Shown here: piece after piece, positions 9,622 to 19,700 of the stretch | How the letters are laid out: every line of letters starts with the position of its first letter | Numbering within the stretch: the first letter of the stretch is position 1 | Assembly: GCA_965658435.1 (NCBI GenBank) | Contig: CBFHSE010000007.1 | Location: forward strand, 1-47,070 | Direction of reading: 5' to 3' | Length of the DNA stretch: 47,070 bases | DNA from: JADHLN01 sp965658435 | GTDB lineage: Bacteria > Pseudomonadota > Alphaproteobacteria > Rickettsiales > JABIRX01 | Position numbers and translations under genes: made by a program | The notes under the pieces: generated by a model | Database searches by the model: none | The model's input: only the letters and a program-made list of their open reading frames with translations | What the model was told of the DNA's origin: nothing

Positions 9622-11310
9622 CTAATTATTAAGCTTCTTCATATTTTTTGTGGCTGATAAAATTTTTAAAACTTTTTTGGCCTCATCAAATGCTTTAACT
9701 TCTCCATCATTAAAATAAATAATTTTATCAACAAAATTTAATATTGAAGGTTTATGAGAAATTATAATTACAGTAATTTGAGCTTTTTTAGCCTTCAATA
9801 TTGTATCTAATAAGGCTTTTTCACCGACGCTATCAAGGTTTGAATTCGGTTCATCTAATATAACAAATTTAGGGTTGCAGTAAAAAGCTCTTGCAAGAGC
9901 AACAAGCTGCTTCTGTCCTGAAGATAATGTTTGAGCATTTGTTTCATATCCATTAGGAAATTTTAAAATTAAATTATGAATATTGCTAAATTTTGCTGCT
10001 GAAATTATAGCATCATTATCTAATTTTTTATTCATTCTAGCTATATTTTCTTTAACAGATGTGTTGAATAATTCTATATCTTGAGGTAAATAACCGATAA
10101 ATTTACCTATTTTATCTTCATTCTGAAGTTTTATATCAGCCCCATCTAATCTAACAGAACCCTTATTAGGAGATAATATACCAAGTAGTAACCTTACTAA
10201 GCTTGTTTTACCAGCTCCTGTTGGTCCTATTAAACCAATAATTTCTCCAGAATTTATTTTAAGATTAACATTTTTTACAATAAAATTATCACTCTTTGGT
10301 AATTTATATATTAAGTTTTCTATCTCAATATTTCCAACTGGTTCTGGTAATTCAATTCTTTCTTCTAATGCTTGATAATTCTCTAATGATTTTGTTAATC
10401 TGTGATAAGATTTTTTACCATTAATTATTGATTTATATATATTCATTGCTGCATCAAATGGAGCAAGAGCTTTTCCAGATAAAATTGACGTAGCAATTAT
10501 TCCTCCTGGTGACATATTATTCTTCATAACTAAAATTGCTCCTACAGCCATTGTAGTCATCTGAATAAGCAACCTAAAAGATTTAGTAGCATTACTTATT
10601 AAGCTATTTTTTGCCATAGCTTTATCATTATATTTAAGAAAATTATTATTAACCTCCCGCCATTTACCTACTATGTCTTTCTTCATCCCCATAGCTTTAA
10701 TCACCTCTGCATTACGAGATATTGCTTCAATATTTTTTAAGGATAGAACATTAATTTCATTCGCTTTTTCAAATTGTTTTTTGGTAAGCTTTTCATTTAA
10801 AAATGCTAAAATTAATAAAATAGCGGCACCTAATAACACAATAAAACCATTGATCCAATGAATTAAAAATATTACAAGCAAATAAATTATTGCCCATGGA
10901 GCATCAAATAAATGGGTTATTGCCTGACCGGTAATTAAAGATTTAATATTAGCTAAATCTCTTAAATTTTGACTGCCATAATTATTTGAATTATACTCAA
11001 TAGAGTTTTCTAATAAAGGTGTAGATAATTTACCATCTAACCAATTAGAGATTTGCATAAAAATAAATGACCTAACTATCTGGAGAAATGCTAGAATTAT
11101 ATAAATTATTATCATTATAATTGTAAGCATTAATAATGTTTCCATGCTGGAGCTGGATAGAACTCTATCAAGAATTTGTAAGCTGTAAATAGAGCTAGCA
11201 AGCATTAAAATATTTATAAAAAAAGAAAAAATAAAATTATATATAAAAGCTCTTTTACATAAATCTAATGATTGCTGTAATAGATTTGGTTGAAATTTAT
11301 TATGTTGCAT
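9622..11310 (-). CDS. Type I secretion ABC transporter (permease-ATPase fusion), PrtD type
   Basis: Inner-membrane exporter that energises one-step secretion of RTX proteins. An N-terminal exporter membrane domain (six helices, about residues 20-310) is fused to an ATPase: Walker A GPTGAGKT, signature LSSGQKQLV, Walker B FVILDEP followed by NSNLD, and the switch His in IIISHKP. The product begins almost directly with the membrane domain and has no N-terminal C39 or C39-like domain. This is the PrtD/AprD (protease exporter) architecture rather than that of HlyB. The ATG at 11310 is preferred to a GTG one codon upstream; it overlaps the tolC-like gene by 11 bases. Confidence 0.93.
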   Translation of the reverse strand: MQHNKFQPNLLQQSLDLCKRAFIYNFIFSFFINILMLASSIYSLQILDRVLSSSSMETLLMLTIIMIIIYIILAFLQIVRSFIFMQISNWLDGKLSTPLLENSIEYNSNNYGSQNLRDLANIKSLITGQAITHLFDAPWAIIYLLVIFLIHWINGFIVLLGAAILLILAFLNEKLTKKQFEKANEINVLSLKNIEAISRNAEVIKAMGMKKDIVGKWREVNNNFLKYNDKAMAKNSLISNATKSFRLLIQMTTMAVGAILVMKNNMSPGGIIATSILSGKALAPFDAAMNIYKSIINGKKSYHRLTKSLENYQALEERIELPEPVGNIEIENLIYKLPKSDNFIVKNVNLKINSGEIIGLIGPTGAGKTSLVRLLLGILSPNKGSVRLDGADIKLQNEDKIGKFIGYLPQDIELFNTSVKENIARMNKKLDNDAIISAAKFSNIHNLILKFPNGYETNAQTLSSGQKQLVALARAFYCNPKFVILDEPNSNLDSVGEKALLDTILKAKKAQITVIIISHKPSILNFVDKIIYFNDGEVKAFDEAKKVLKILSATKNMKKLNN

Positions 11311-12592
11311 CACCCTTATTTAAGAAATTCAAATAAAGGAGAATCCTATAATAACTTAGAAAATAGCTAATTTTATATTCTATTTGCTGTTCTTCCAATG
11401 CTTGTAATTCAATTTTGGCATTTAAAAGATCTATCACATCGCCAACTCCTAATCTTATTTGTTCATTTAATGAGGTAATTCTATCTTTAGTGAGATTAAA
11501 TAATATAGTATTTTCATTAATCATTTCCTTATAGAAATTATATTCCTTATATATTTGCTTACTATCCCTTCTTAAATCATTATAAATTTTCTCATATTCA
11601 TTTTTAGCAAAAACAACCTCTTTATGAGCCTTGTTTAAGTTAAAATATTCACTAGCCTTTTGAAATAAAGGTATAGAAATATTTAAGTTTAAAGACTCAG
11701 TTCTTAAATCCCTATTATTAAGATAAGTTACAGATTCCTGTTCAGATAGTGATGCAGTTAATTCAATATTTGGAGAAAAAGAACCTCGCTTTTGTTTTAA
11801 AATTGCTTTAGTAGAATTAATTATATGTTTATATTTTTGTAAATTAGAATTACTCCTAACAGCCTGATTAAAAAATTCTACTTCATTATTTGGAAAATCA
11901 ACATTATCTAATTTTGATAATTCAAGATTAAAATCTACTCTGCCAATATAATTATCATATTCCTGTTCTGCTTTAAATAAATCCTTTTTAACCTCCATAT
12001 TTTTTAGTAAAATATTAAATAATTTTGTTTCATAAATTATTACTTCACTATTAGATAATTCTCCTAACCTATTTCTCTGCTTAATTAATTTTAAGAGTTC
12101 CTCATGATTAACAATATTTTCTTTTTGATATGATGTTATCTTCCTTAATTTATATAAATTAAGATATGACTCAATTATAGAATATAAAATCTCATTCACT
12201 CTTTGTTCATAATAAGAATTTGCTCTTGCAAAATTAGATTTAATCTCTTTAATCTTATAAAGATTACGAAATCCTTGAAATATAGGTTGGTTAATATTAA
12301 TAGATTTAATATTTTGGTCTGACATTTTATCCAGATTATTATCACGCTCTATACCTAAAGCATCATCCTTTTTTCTACCTTTCTGATAATGAGCTTTGAT
12401 CTCTGGAAGAAATCCCACAATACCATCTTTAACTAAAGATTTTTCTTTATCTAATCTTGCCTTCTCCAATAATATTTCAGAATTGTTTTTTAGGCTATAT
12501 TCAAGAATATCATTAATAGTTTTAGCATTACAAATATTAGTGCTAAGTAATATTATGATAATAATATTAAGGATTCTTACTAAATATTTCAT
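11300..12592 (-). CDS. TolC-family outer membrane channel of type I secretion
   Basis: Outer-membrane and periplasmic tunnel for the RTX substrate. The 430-residue product from the ATG at 12592 has a signal peptide (MKYLVRILNIIIIILLSTN, cleavage near ICNA) and the two-fold repeated, largely helical outer membrane efflux architecture. Family-like segments include NINQPIFQGFRN, YLNLYKLRKI and LNISIPLFQ. A TTG at 12601 would add three residues. It lies between the acyltransferase and ABC genes, so this operon carries its own channel instead of relying on a housekeeping TolC. Confidence 0.9.
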   Translation of the reverse strand: MKYLVRILNIIIIILLSTNICNAKTINDILEYSLKNNSEILLEKARLDKEKSLVKDGIVGFLPEIKAHYQKGRKKDDALGIERDNNLDKMSDQNIKSININQPIFQGFRNLYKIKEIKSNFARANSYYEQRVNEILYSIIESYLNLYKLRKITSYQKENIVNHEELLKLIKQRNRLGELSNSEVIIYETKLFNILLKNMEVKKDLFKAEQEYDNYIGRVDFNLELSKLDNVDFPNNEVEFFNQAVRSNSNLQKYKHIINSTKAILKQKRGSFSPNIELTASLSEQESVTYLNNRDLRTESLNLNISIPLFQKASEYFNLNKAHKEVVFAKNEYEKIYNDLRRDSKQIYKEYNFYKEMINENTILFNLTKDRITSLNEQIRLGVGDVIDLLNAKIELQALEEQQIEYKISYFLSYYRILLYLNFLNKGDAT

Positions 12593-12630
12593 TATAACCA
12601 ATATAATAATTTATATGTCTAAATAGCGGA

Positions 12631-13128
12631 TTATTTATTGGTAACAACATTTTTACCAAGCAAGCTTAATCTTGTAGTAATTTCACCTTCATTATTAACT
12701 CTTACTGCCTTGCCTTTAGAGTTAGGAAATAAATTATTACGTAAATCAGCAATTATCTCTTTTGCATGACCAAAAGGTGCTGCAAAATCAATAGTCCATA
12801 AAATATCACCCTTATACCAATCATCTAATTTTAAATTATATTCCCCTAATGAATATTTTTTGTCAACATCGCTTGTTAAATAAGCCCATGAAATAAAACC
12901 AACAACCTTGCCCTTCTCTTTATAAATACGAAATTGGTTACAATCTAGTGCTGGTATAATAACTGCACCAATATCATCTATAAAATATCTTCTATGAAAA
13001 TTTGATCCTACTAATAATGATACTACTTCTCCAATCAAACGATGCCTATTATCAAGGCTCATTTTTTTAAGCATACCACCGCTCTTAGCTCTATGTTTTT
13101 GCATATCCTGCAAATGCAACTCTTTCAT
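12631..13128 (-). CDS. RTX toxin-activating lysine acyltransferase, HlyC family
   Basis: HlyC-family enzymes use acyl-ACP in the cytoplasm to acylate internal lysines of RTX toxins before export. The 165-residue product fits the family in length. It has the N-terminal catalytic His in SNFHRRYF (residue 45), the central segment PALDCNQFRIYKEKGKVVGF and the catalytic Asp in WTIDFAAPFGH (residue 114). The 69-residue gap equals that between His23 and Asp92 of E. coli HlyC. It lies 56 bases after the RTX gene and 38 bases before the tolC-like gene on the same strand. In the classic hly operon the activator precedes the toxin; here it follows. It implies that the RTX protein is, or was, an acylated pore-former. 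Confidence 0.9.
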   Translation of the reverse strand: MKELHLQDMQKHRAKSGGMLKKMSLDNRHRLIGEVVSLLVGSNFHRRYFIDDIGAVIIPALDCNQFRIYKEKGKVVGFISWAYLTSDVDKKYSLGEYNLKLDDWYKGDILWTIDFAAPFGHAKEIIADLRNNLFPNSKGKAVRVNNEGEITTRLSLLGKNVVTNK

Positions 13129-13184
13129 TTTTTCAATTAATAATACTAAAAAATAGATAAATTTATATCTATTTTAAAATTACA

Positions 13185-15206
13185 CTAAATAAAATCATCA
13201 CTGTTAAATATAATCTCTCCTTCAACTAGCAACTGAAATTGATCATAATTAATAATACTATCACCATTAGCATTATTGGTAAATTGTAAATCAGAAAAGC
13301 TAATATCATCACTAGCAATATTATATAAAGATATTTTATCCTCACCTTGAATAAAATCCTCAATTATATCAAAAGAAGAGCTAGTTGAATCAGATATATC
13401 TCGAAATAAGAAAATATCTTCACCTAGTCCTCCATTTAAGATATCGCTACCATAACCTCCAAAAATTATATCATCTCCTAAACCACCATTTAAAATATCA
13501 CACTCAGATCCACCTGATATTTCATCATTACCATCTCCACCATATAATATGTCATTACCACTACCACCATATATAATGTCATTACCATTTTCACCTTCTA
13601 ATAAATCATTATTTTCATCTCCATATAATATGTCATTACCATCTCCAGCAATTAGGTGGTCATTACCTAAACCTCCATATAAAATATCATCACCTAAATC
13701 ACCTGATATTTCGTCATTACCATCTCCAGCAACAACATAATCATCACCTAATCCTGAATTAATTACGTCACTACCATTACCGCTATCTATTTGATCATTT
13801 CCGCTTCCTCCATATATAATATCATTACCATCACCTGCTGTTATATCATCATTTCCAGCTCCTCCATGCAGCCAATTATTTCCTAAATTAGAAATAATAA
13901 TATCATTACCATTGCCAGCTTCAATATAATCATCACCAAGCTCGCCTAGGATATAATCATTGCCATTTCCACCATATAAAAGATCGTTGCCATCACCTCC
14001 AGATAATTTATCATTACCATCACCTCCATATAATTTATCATTACCATTCTCACCATATAACCTATCATCTCCATCTTCTCCATAAATGGAATCATCATGA
14101 TTTCCTCCATAAATTATATCTCTATTACCACCTGCATATATTATATCATTACCATCACCTCCATAAACCTTATCCGAAAAAGAAGAATCATAACCAATTT
14201 TACCAGCTATTCGGTCAGAATAAATAATATCATCACCGCTACCTCCTTCAATGTAATCATTACCATTTTCACCATAGATAAGATCATCTCCACTGCCAGC
14301 ATATATTTTATCATTACCACCACCACCCTCTATATAATCATTACCATTTTCACCATAGATAAGATCATCTCCACTGCCAGCATATATTTTATCATTACCA
14401 TCATCACCCTCTATATAATCATTACCATCATCACCATAGAGATAATCATTACCATTTCCTCCATAGATATTGTCATTATCATCTCCTCCATAAACATAAT
14501 CATTGCCGTTGCTTCCATAGAGGTAATCATTACCATTTCCTCCACGAATTATGTCATTATCATTTCCACCATCTATATAGTCATTGCCATTATCTCCATA
14601 GAGATTGTCATTACCATTTCCTCCATATATTTTATCATTGTCATTTCCTCCATAAACATAATCATTTCCATTGCCCCCACATAGATAATCATAGCCATTT
14701 CCTCCATAGATTTTATCATTGTCATTTCCTCCATCTACATAATCATTACCATTGCCAGCATCAATAAAATCATTACCATTATTACCATAAATTTTATCAT
14801 TTCCTGAATAACCATATATTATCTCAGACCAATTTGCCCCATACATAAGGTCATTACCATTATATTTATATTTACCTCCAGAAGATCCGGTACCTCTAAA
14901 ATAAACATCCTTATTTTCCTTATTATGTTTACCTGTATAATAAACCACATTATTATGAGTCTCATCTACACCCTGACTAGATATATTTTCAACATCATGA
15001 TAATATGAGTTACTAGCTCCTGAGACATTATATTGAGATCCTTGCGACCAGGAATCATCCTGAGATATATCATAAATTCCATTAGTTTGTGTCTCACTAA
15101 GTGAATCCTTAGAAAAATCATATTTAACATTACCTCCATAACGTTGATGCTCACCAATTTCTGAAAATAAATTAAATTTAAAATCAGCATTAGTTAAATT
15201 AGATTT
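13185..15206 (-). CDS. RTX protein, C-terminal fragment with repeat array and secretion signal
   Basis: The frame is open from directly after the TAA; the first usual start codon is the GTG at 14948, which would give 587 residues. After a linker with many Ser, Asn and Tyr comes a dense array of about 50 nonapeptides (GGNGNDYIY, GGDGNDKLS and variants) that would form calcium-loaded parallel beta-rolls outside the cell. The end, DIIEDFIQGEDKISLYNIAS and then a beta-rich tail finishing DDFI, looks like the serralysin C-terminal secretion domain. The final acidic residue followed by hydrophobic residues suits a PrtD-type exporter. If the GTG is used, a secreted repeat-only protein could still be made. 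Confidence 0.75.
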   Translation of the reverse strand, partial: KSNLTNADFKFNLFSEIGEHQRYGGNVKYDFSKDSLSETQTNGIYDISQDDSWSQGSQYNVSGASNSYYHDVENISSQGVDETHNNVVYYTGKHNKENKDVYFRGTGSSGGKYKYNGNDLMYGANWSEIIYGYSGNDKIYGNNGNDFIDAGNGNDYVDGGNDNDKIYGGNGYDYLCGGNGNDYVYGGNDNDKIYGGNGNDNLYGDNGNDYIDGGNDNDIIRGGNGNDYLYGSNGNDYVYGGDDNDNIYGGNGNDYLYGDDGNDYIEGDDGNDKIYAGSGDDLIYGENGNDYIEGGGGNDKIYAGSGDDLIYGENGNDYIEGGSGDDIIYSDRIAGKIGYDSSFSDKVYGGDGNDIIYAGGNRDIIYGGNHDDSIYGEDGDDRLYGENGNDKLYGGDGNDKLSGGDGNDLLYGGNGNDYILGELGDDYIEAGNGNDIIISNLGNNWLHGGAGNDDITAGDGNDIIYGGSGNDQIDSGNGSDVINSGLGDDYVVAGDGNDEISGDLGDDILYGGLGNDHLIAGDGNDILYGDENNDLLEGENGNDIIYGGSGNDILYGGDGNDEISGGSECDILNGGLGDDIIFGGYGSDILNGGLGEDIFLFRDISDSTSSSFDIIEDFIQGEDKISLYNIASDDISFSDLQFTNNANGDSIINYDQFQLLVEGEIIFNSDDFI
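14254..14415 (-). repeat. Near-perfect 81-bp tandem duplication inside the RTX array
   Basis: Bases 14254-14334 and 14335-14415 are two adjacent copies of an 81-base unit coding for three nonapeptides. By direct comparison they differ at only two bases, where one copy has ccaccaccaccc and the other ccatcatcaccc. Surrounding repeats are much more divergent at the DNA level, so this looks like a recent slippage or unequal-recombination event. Confidence 0.85.
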
Positions 15207-16736
15207 TTAAGATTCCTCAATAATAACTTTTTGTTTATCAGAGATATTTAAAATAATATCTTGGTTTTTCTGTTGAAAATTTAGCTGTTTAATATGTATA
15301 ATATTTTGGAATTCTTCTAAATTAATTATGTCATCTCCATTATTAAAGTCAGTAATAGTATCAATATCATATTGAGATGATTCAGCTTTTGAAATTAAAA
15401 ATTCATCATTTCCAGAACCACCAGATAATATATCATGACCCTGTCCGGAAACGATAATATCATTACCATCACCTCCTAATATCTGGTCATTACCATCTCC
15501 ACCTTCAATATAATCATCTCCTGATCCTGCTATTATATAATCATTACCTAGATTACCATTTATATTATCGTCACCATCACCTGCATCTATAAAATCATCT
15601 GCGCTTGTGCCAGAAAGCAAATCATTATTACTATTTCCTTCAATTAGATTGGCAACAGTTGAATCATAATTTGCAAAAATAAAATTAGAATTACCAAGAT
15701 AAGTAGAATCGACATTATCTAGTGATAAAATTTGACTATTTCCAAGATTAATTTCAACATTACTACCAAGCTGACTTATACCTCCATAAAAATAACTTAA
15801 TTGCTTTAAATTTATAAATTTATCTCCAAATGATTTTAGGTTAATTTTTTCATTCCTATTACCAATTTCAAAATCAGTAATTCTATCATTATCATTAGAA
15901 TTCTGAGTGATAATAAATTCATCATCTCCTACGTCACCAAACATACGATCATTACCTGCTCCATCCTCTATAACATCATTACCAGTTCCTCCATCTAGGT
16001 AATCATCTTTTTCACTACCATTTATATAATCATTACCACTACCACCATATATAACATCATTACCATCTCCACCATCAATATAATCATCACCTTCTTGACC
16101 AGATACAATATCATTACCACCTCCTGATAAAATAACATCCTGATATTCAGTTCCAGTTATTTCATCATCAGCATCTGTACCAAAAATTATTTTACTTAAA
16201 TCAATTATAAAATTATCGGCAAATTTAATTTTTTCAATTTTTGCAAGATTAGAATGTAAAAATTGATTTTTGACTAATAAATTATCGCTTGAATTTTTAG
16301 CCTCAATTAATAAATCATCACCTTGCCTTATTAATTTTACCTCTTCAATTCTAGCATTAGAATATTCAATAATATCAGAGCTATCACCTGTTTCTTCTAT
16401 TATATTTTGTCCAGCATTATTATTAATTATATAAGTATCGCTTCCAGTTCCGCCTAATAAATTATCATTACCAGTACCCGCAATTAATTGATCATTGCCT
16501 TCTCCTCCAATTAAAAAATTATCACCACTAACAGCAATTAATTGATCATTACCCGCACCTCCATCTAAATTATCATTACCCTCACCTGCAATTAATTGAT
16601 CATTACCTTCTCCACCATCCAATCTATCATTACCTTCTCCAGCATTAATGAGATCATCACCATCACCACCTCCAATTATATCATTACCATTACCTCCAAA
16701 TATTTCATCATCCCCGATTTCTCCATATTTTGATCA
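15207..16736 (-). CDS. RTX protein, middle fragment (frameshifted, ends at premature stop)
   Basis: This frame takes over the repeats from the N-terminal fragment (GEIGDDEIFGGNGND onward) and has no proper start; the first possible one, a TTG at 16622, lies inside a repeat. It contains nonapeptide arrays alternating with longer modules. One (about 16475-16165, including IIEETGDSSDIIEYSNARIE) resembles the haemolysin-type calcium-binding-related domain. Two others share the pattern ITDFxxG...IN/INL followed by a beta-rich stretch. The fragment ends IIEES at TAA 15207-15209, in the middle of the second such module. On its own it would be neither properly initiated nor secreted. Confidence 0.7.
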
Positions 16737-19700
16737 TTACCAGCATCTCCATAAATAATATCACTACCATCACCTCCAATTATTAAATCATCACCATTAC
16801 CTGCGGTTATTTGATCATCGCCATCTTCTCCTAAAATTTCATCATTACCATCTCCACCATTAATATTATCATTACCATTACCAGCATTAATAACATCATC
16901 ACCATCATCTCCTAAAATTAGATCATTTCCTTCACCTGCATTAATTTGATCATTTCCATCACCCCCACTAATTTGATCATCTCCTTCGCCTCCATTTATT
17001 ATATCATTACCATTTTCACCAAATAATAGGTCGTTACCATTACCACCATCTAATAAATCGTCACCATCACCTCCATCTAATTGATCATCACCATCCTCTC
17101 CTAACAAATCATCATTACCAGAACCGCCATTTAAATAATCATCACCAACGCCTCCATTCATTATATCATTACCATTTTCACCATATAATTGGTCATTACC
17201 CTCTCCACCATCTAGATAATCATCACCATCAACTAATTTTTCATTTTCAATTTCCTGATCCGTAATAGAAATACAGCTAATATCCGAAAGCATTTTAGCT
17301 TGAATATCATGAATCTTTGCAATATCTTGCTCTAATAATTCAGAGTTATAATATTTAACATTCTTATAATTATAACTCCCAGTCCCTGAATATTCAAAGA
17401 CTGTATAATATTCACCATTTTTATCGGTAAAATCAGCAACTTTCTCTTCTATAGCTTTAATTAAGCCACTATAATCATTTTCAGAGTTTGAAAGATATTC
17501 TAATCTTAATTGCTTCTGTTCATCTTCTGTAATAACTTTATTTAAAACATGCCATATTTCGGTTAAAACTTTACTGCTACCAGTATTAGTTTCTGATTTT
17601 AATTCAGATATTTTTTTCTCATGAAGCCTAGTTTTAGTTTCATCATAGGTTTCAGTTTTGCCTCCAATCAATATATCATCACCATTTCCACCTATAAGCT
17701 CATCACTATCTGCTCCACCATCTAAATAATCATCACCCTCTCCACCTTCTAGATAATCATCACCTTCTTCACCTAATAATGTATCATCTCCCTTACCACC
17801 ATTTAATTCATCATTACCTGCACCAGCTAATAATATATCATCACCCTCATCTCCATATAATTGATCGTTACCCTCTCCACCTAATAATGTATCATCACCA
17901 CTACCGCCATTTAACTCATCATTACCTTCGCCTCCAACTAGCTGGTCATCACCACCTAATCCATGCAATATATCATCTCCTTCTGCGCCAATTAACTGAT
18001 TATTTCCATCGGCACCTACTAATAGATCGTCACCTTCTGCACCAATTAAATCATCATCATAACCATCACGAGCAATTTCATTATAACCATCTGCATATTT
18101 TATAAAAGTGATAGTACCTGAGCCATCATCTTTATCTTGGCTTACGCTAAGTGGTGGTGGAGGAGTGGAACCAGAAAATAATAAACCAGAAATTAAACCT
18201 CCTATAATTGAACCTATGGCAGAACCTAGGATAGGAATTGGAATTAATGCTTGAGCTATTACAGTTGTAACTGTAGTTATTACTCCAACTGCAGCACTTT
18301 GAAGAATTTCCTCTCCTGTAAGTTGACCATCATCAAATAAATTATTTACTAAGTTTACAGCTGCAGCAGCTACTCCCCCAGCAACAAAGCTACCAGCACC
18401 TTGAGTTCCTAAAATTTTGCTTATTTCGGTTTGTGTATTTTGATAAATAAAACTGGTAAGTTGTCTTTGAGCTAAAGCCTCAACATAATCTTTTACATCA
18501 GATTTATCTGATGCAAGCATTATAGTTGCTCCTAAGGCCATTATTCCTCCTTTAACTGCCTGTCCTTCAACTGAATCTAAAAATGAAGTGGCACTATCTA
18601 TTACAACTTTATCAATTATTTTTTCATATGTTTGTTCAGTTATTTCATTAGCAATATCCTCTAAAGATTTTCCTTCAGAAAGACCTACAATAATATTTGA
18701 AACAAGTGAATCAAAGTTAGAGTTAATTTGTCCTTCTGCTTTACTAGTATCAAATAATTCTGAAATAATATCTGCTGTTCTGCTATATATAAAATCACCA
18801 TAATTAGTTACAGCATCAACAGTCATGCTAACTAATGAACCTAGATTAACACTACTACCATCAGACATAGTAGCTGTTGCATCACTATTTACTAAACTAA
18901 CAATATTACCGTCTTCATCTTGATGAGAAATAATATCAGAGCTATCATGTTGTAATGTTTCATCATTATAAGCTTTGGAAAGTAAATCATTTGCATCATT
19001 ACCTTCAACTATATTAAAATTTGTAACTTCTCCATCCCCATTAATAGCTTTTACGGTAGTAATTTCACTTGTTTCTTTTACAACATTAACAACTTCAATT
19101 AGCTCATCTGGTGACATGGATTCTGAACTAACGGTTAAAGAATCTCCATTTTTTTGCAAACTAAAACTTTGTCCCGTTTCTGAATCCTCAAATTTTATCT
19201 CAGCTCCATCTTCTTGAAAATATTTCTGGAATTGAGATTCACCAGCTAAACATATATTTCTAACAACATCTTTTACAGAATCACTTACTAAGTTATTATA
19301 AAGTACACTTACACCAACTTGTGCTCCTATTACAGCGGTGGGAGATTTTGTTATAACACCTACAGCAATTCCAGAACCCCAAGAAACTCCATTATCAATT
19401 ATCATATCAACAATAACTGTAGTTTCATCACAAATTGATTGATCTGCATTACCTTGATAGTCTGGATGAGTATGCTCTTCATTATGATCTATTTGATAGT
19501 TCACACCATCTACTAAGAAAGATACAGCTCCTGTTGGTACATCTCGCAATATATTAAATAGATTATCTGTAAGTTTATTAGTTACGGACCTATCAAGATC
19601 TGAAAAGGAATCTTCAATTATGCCACCAAGAAAATCTTTAGAGTATCCAAGGTGCGAAAATATAACTTCAGCACTATTTGAAGTGGTTTCTGGAACCTGA

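Noticed and set aside
12631..13128. A GNAT acetyltransferase or immunity protein as alternative identity
   Set aside because: The catalytic His and Asp context, the APFGH motif and the RTX/type I secretion setting match the HlyC family much better.
14097..14684. 195-codon plus-strand open frame rich in Ile, Ser and Thr
   Set aside because: It is the antisense of the RTX repeat array; low-complexity translation is a by-product of the repeats.
13185..14900. Short regularly spaced DNA repeats that could be mistaken for a CRISPR array
   Set aside because: The period is 27 bases (nine codons), there are no unique spacers, and the minus strand translates to GGxGxDx nonapeptides.
14966..15190. 74-codon minus-strand open frame between two RTX fragments
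   Set aside because: It is a shadow frame. The neighbouring frame continues the RTX protein through this stretch with sensible composition, whereas this one gives an unpatterned Met/Leu/Ile-rich peptide.
15207..15209. Alternative genetic code as an explanation for the in-frame TAA
   Set aside because: TAA ends many intact genes here (for example bamA, lnt, dxs), so it is read as stop in this organism.
17779..18105. 108-codon plus-strand open frame rich in His and Leu
   Set aside because: Antisense shadow of the RTX repeats in the N-terminal fragment; no start context or family features.
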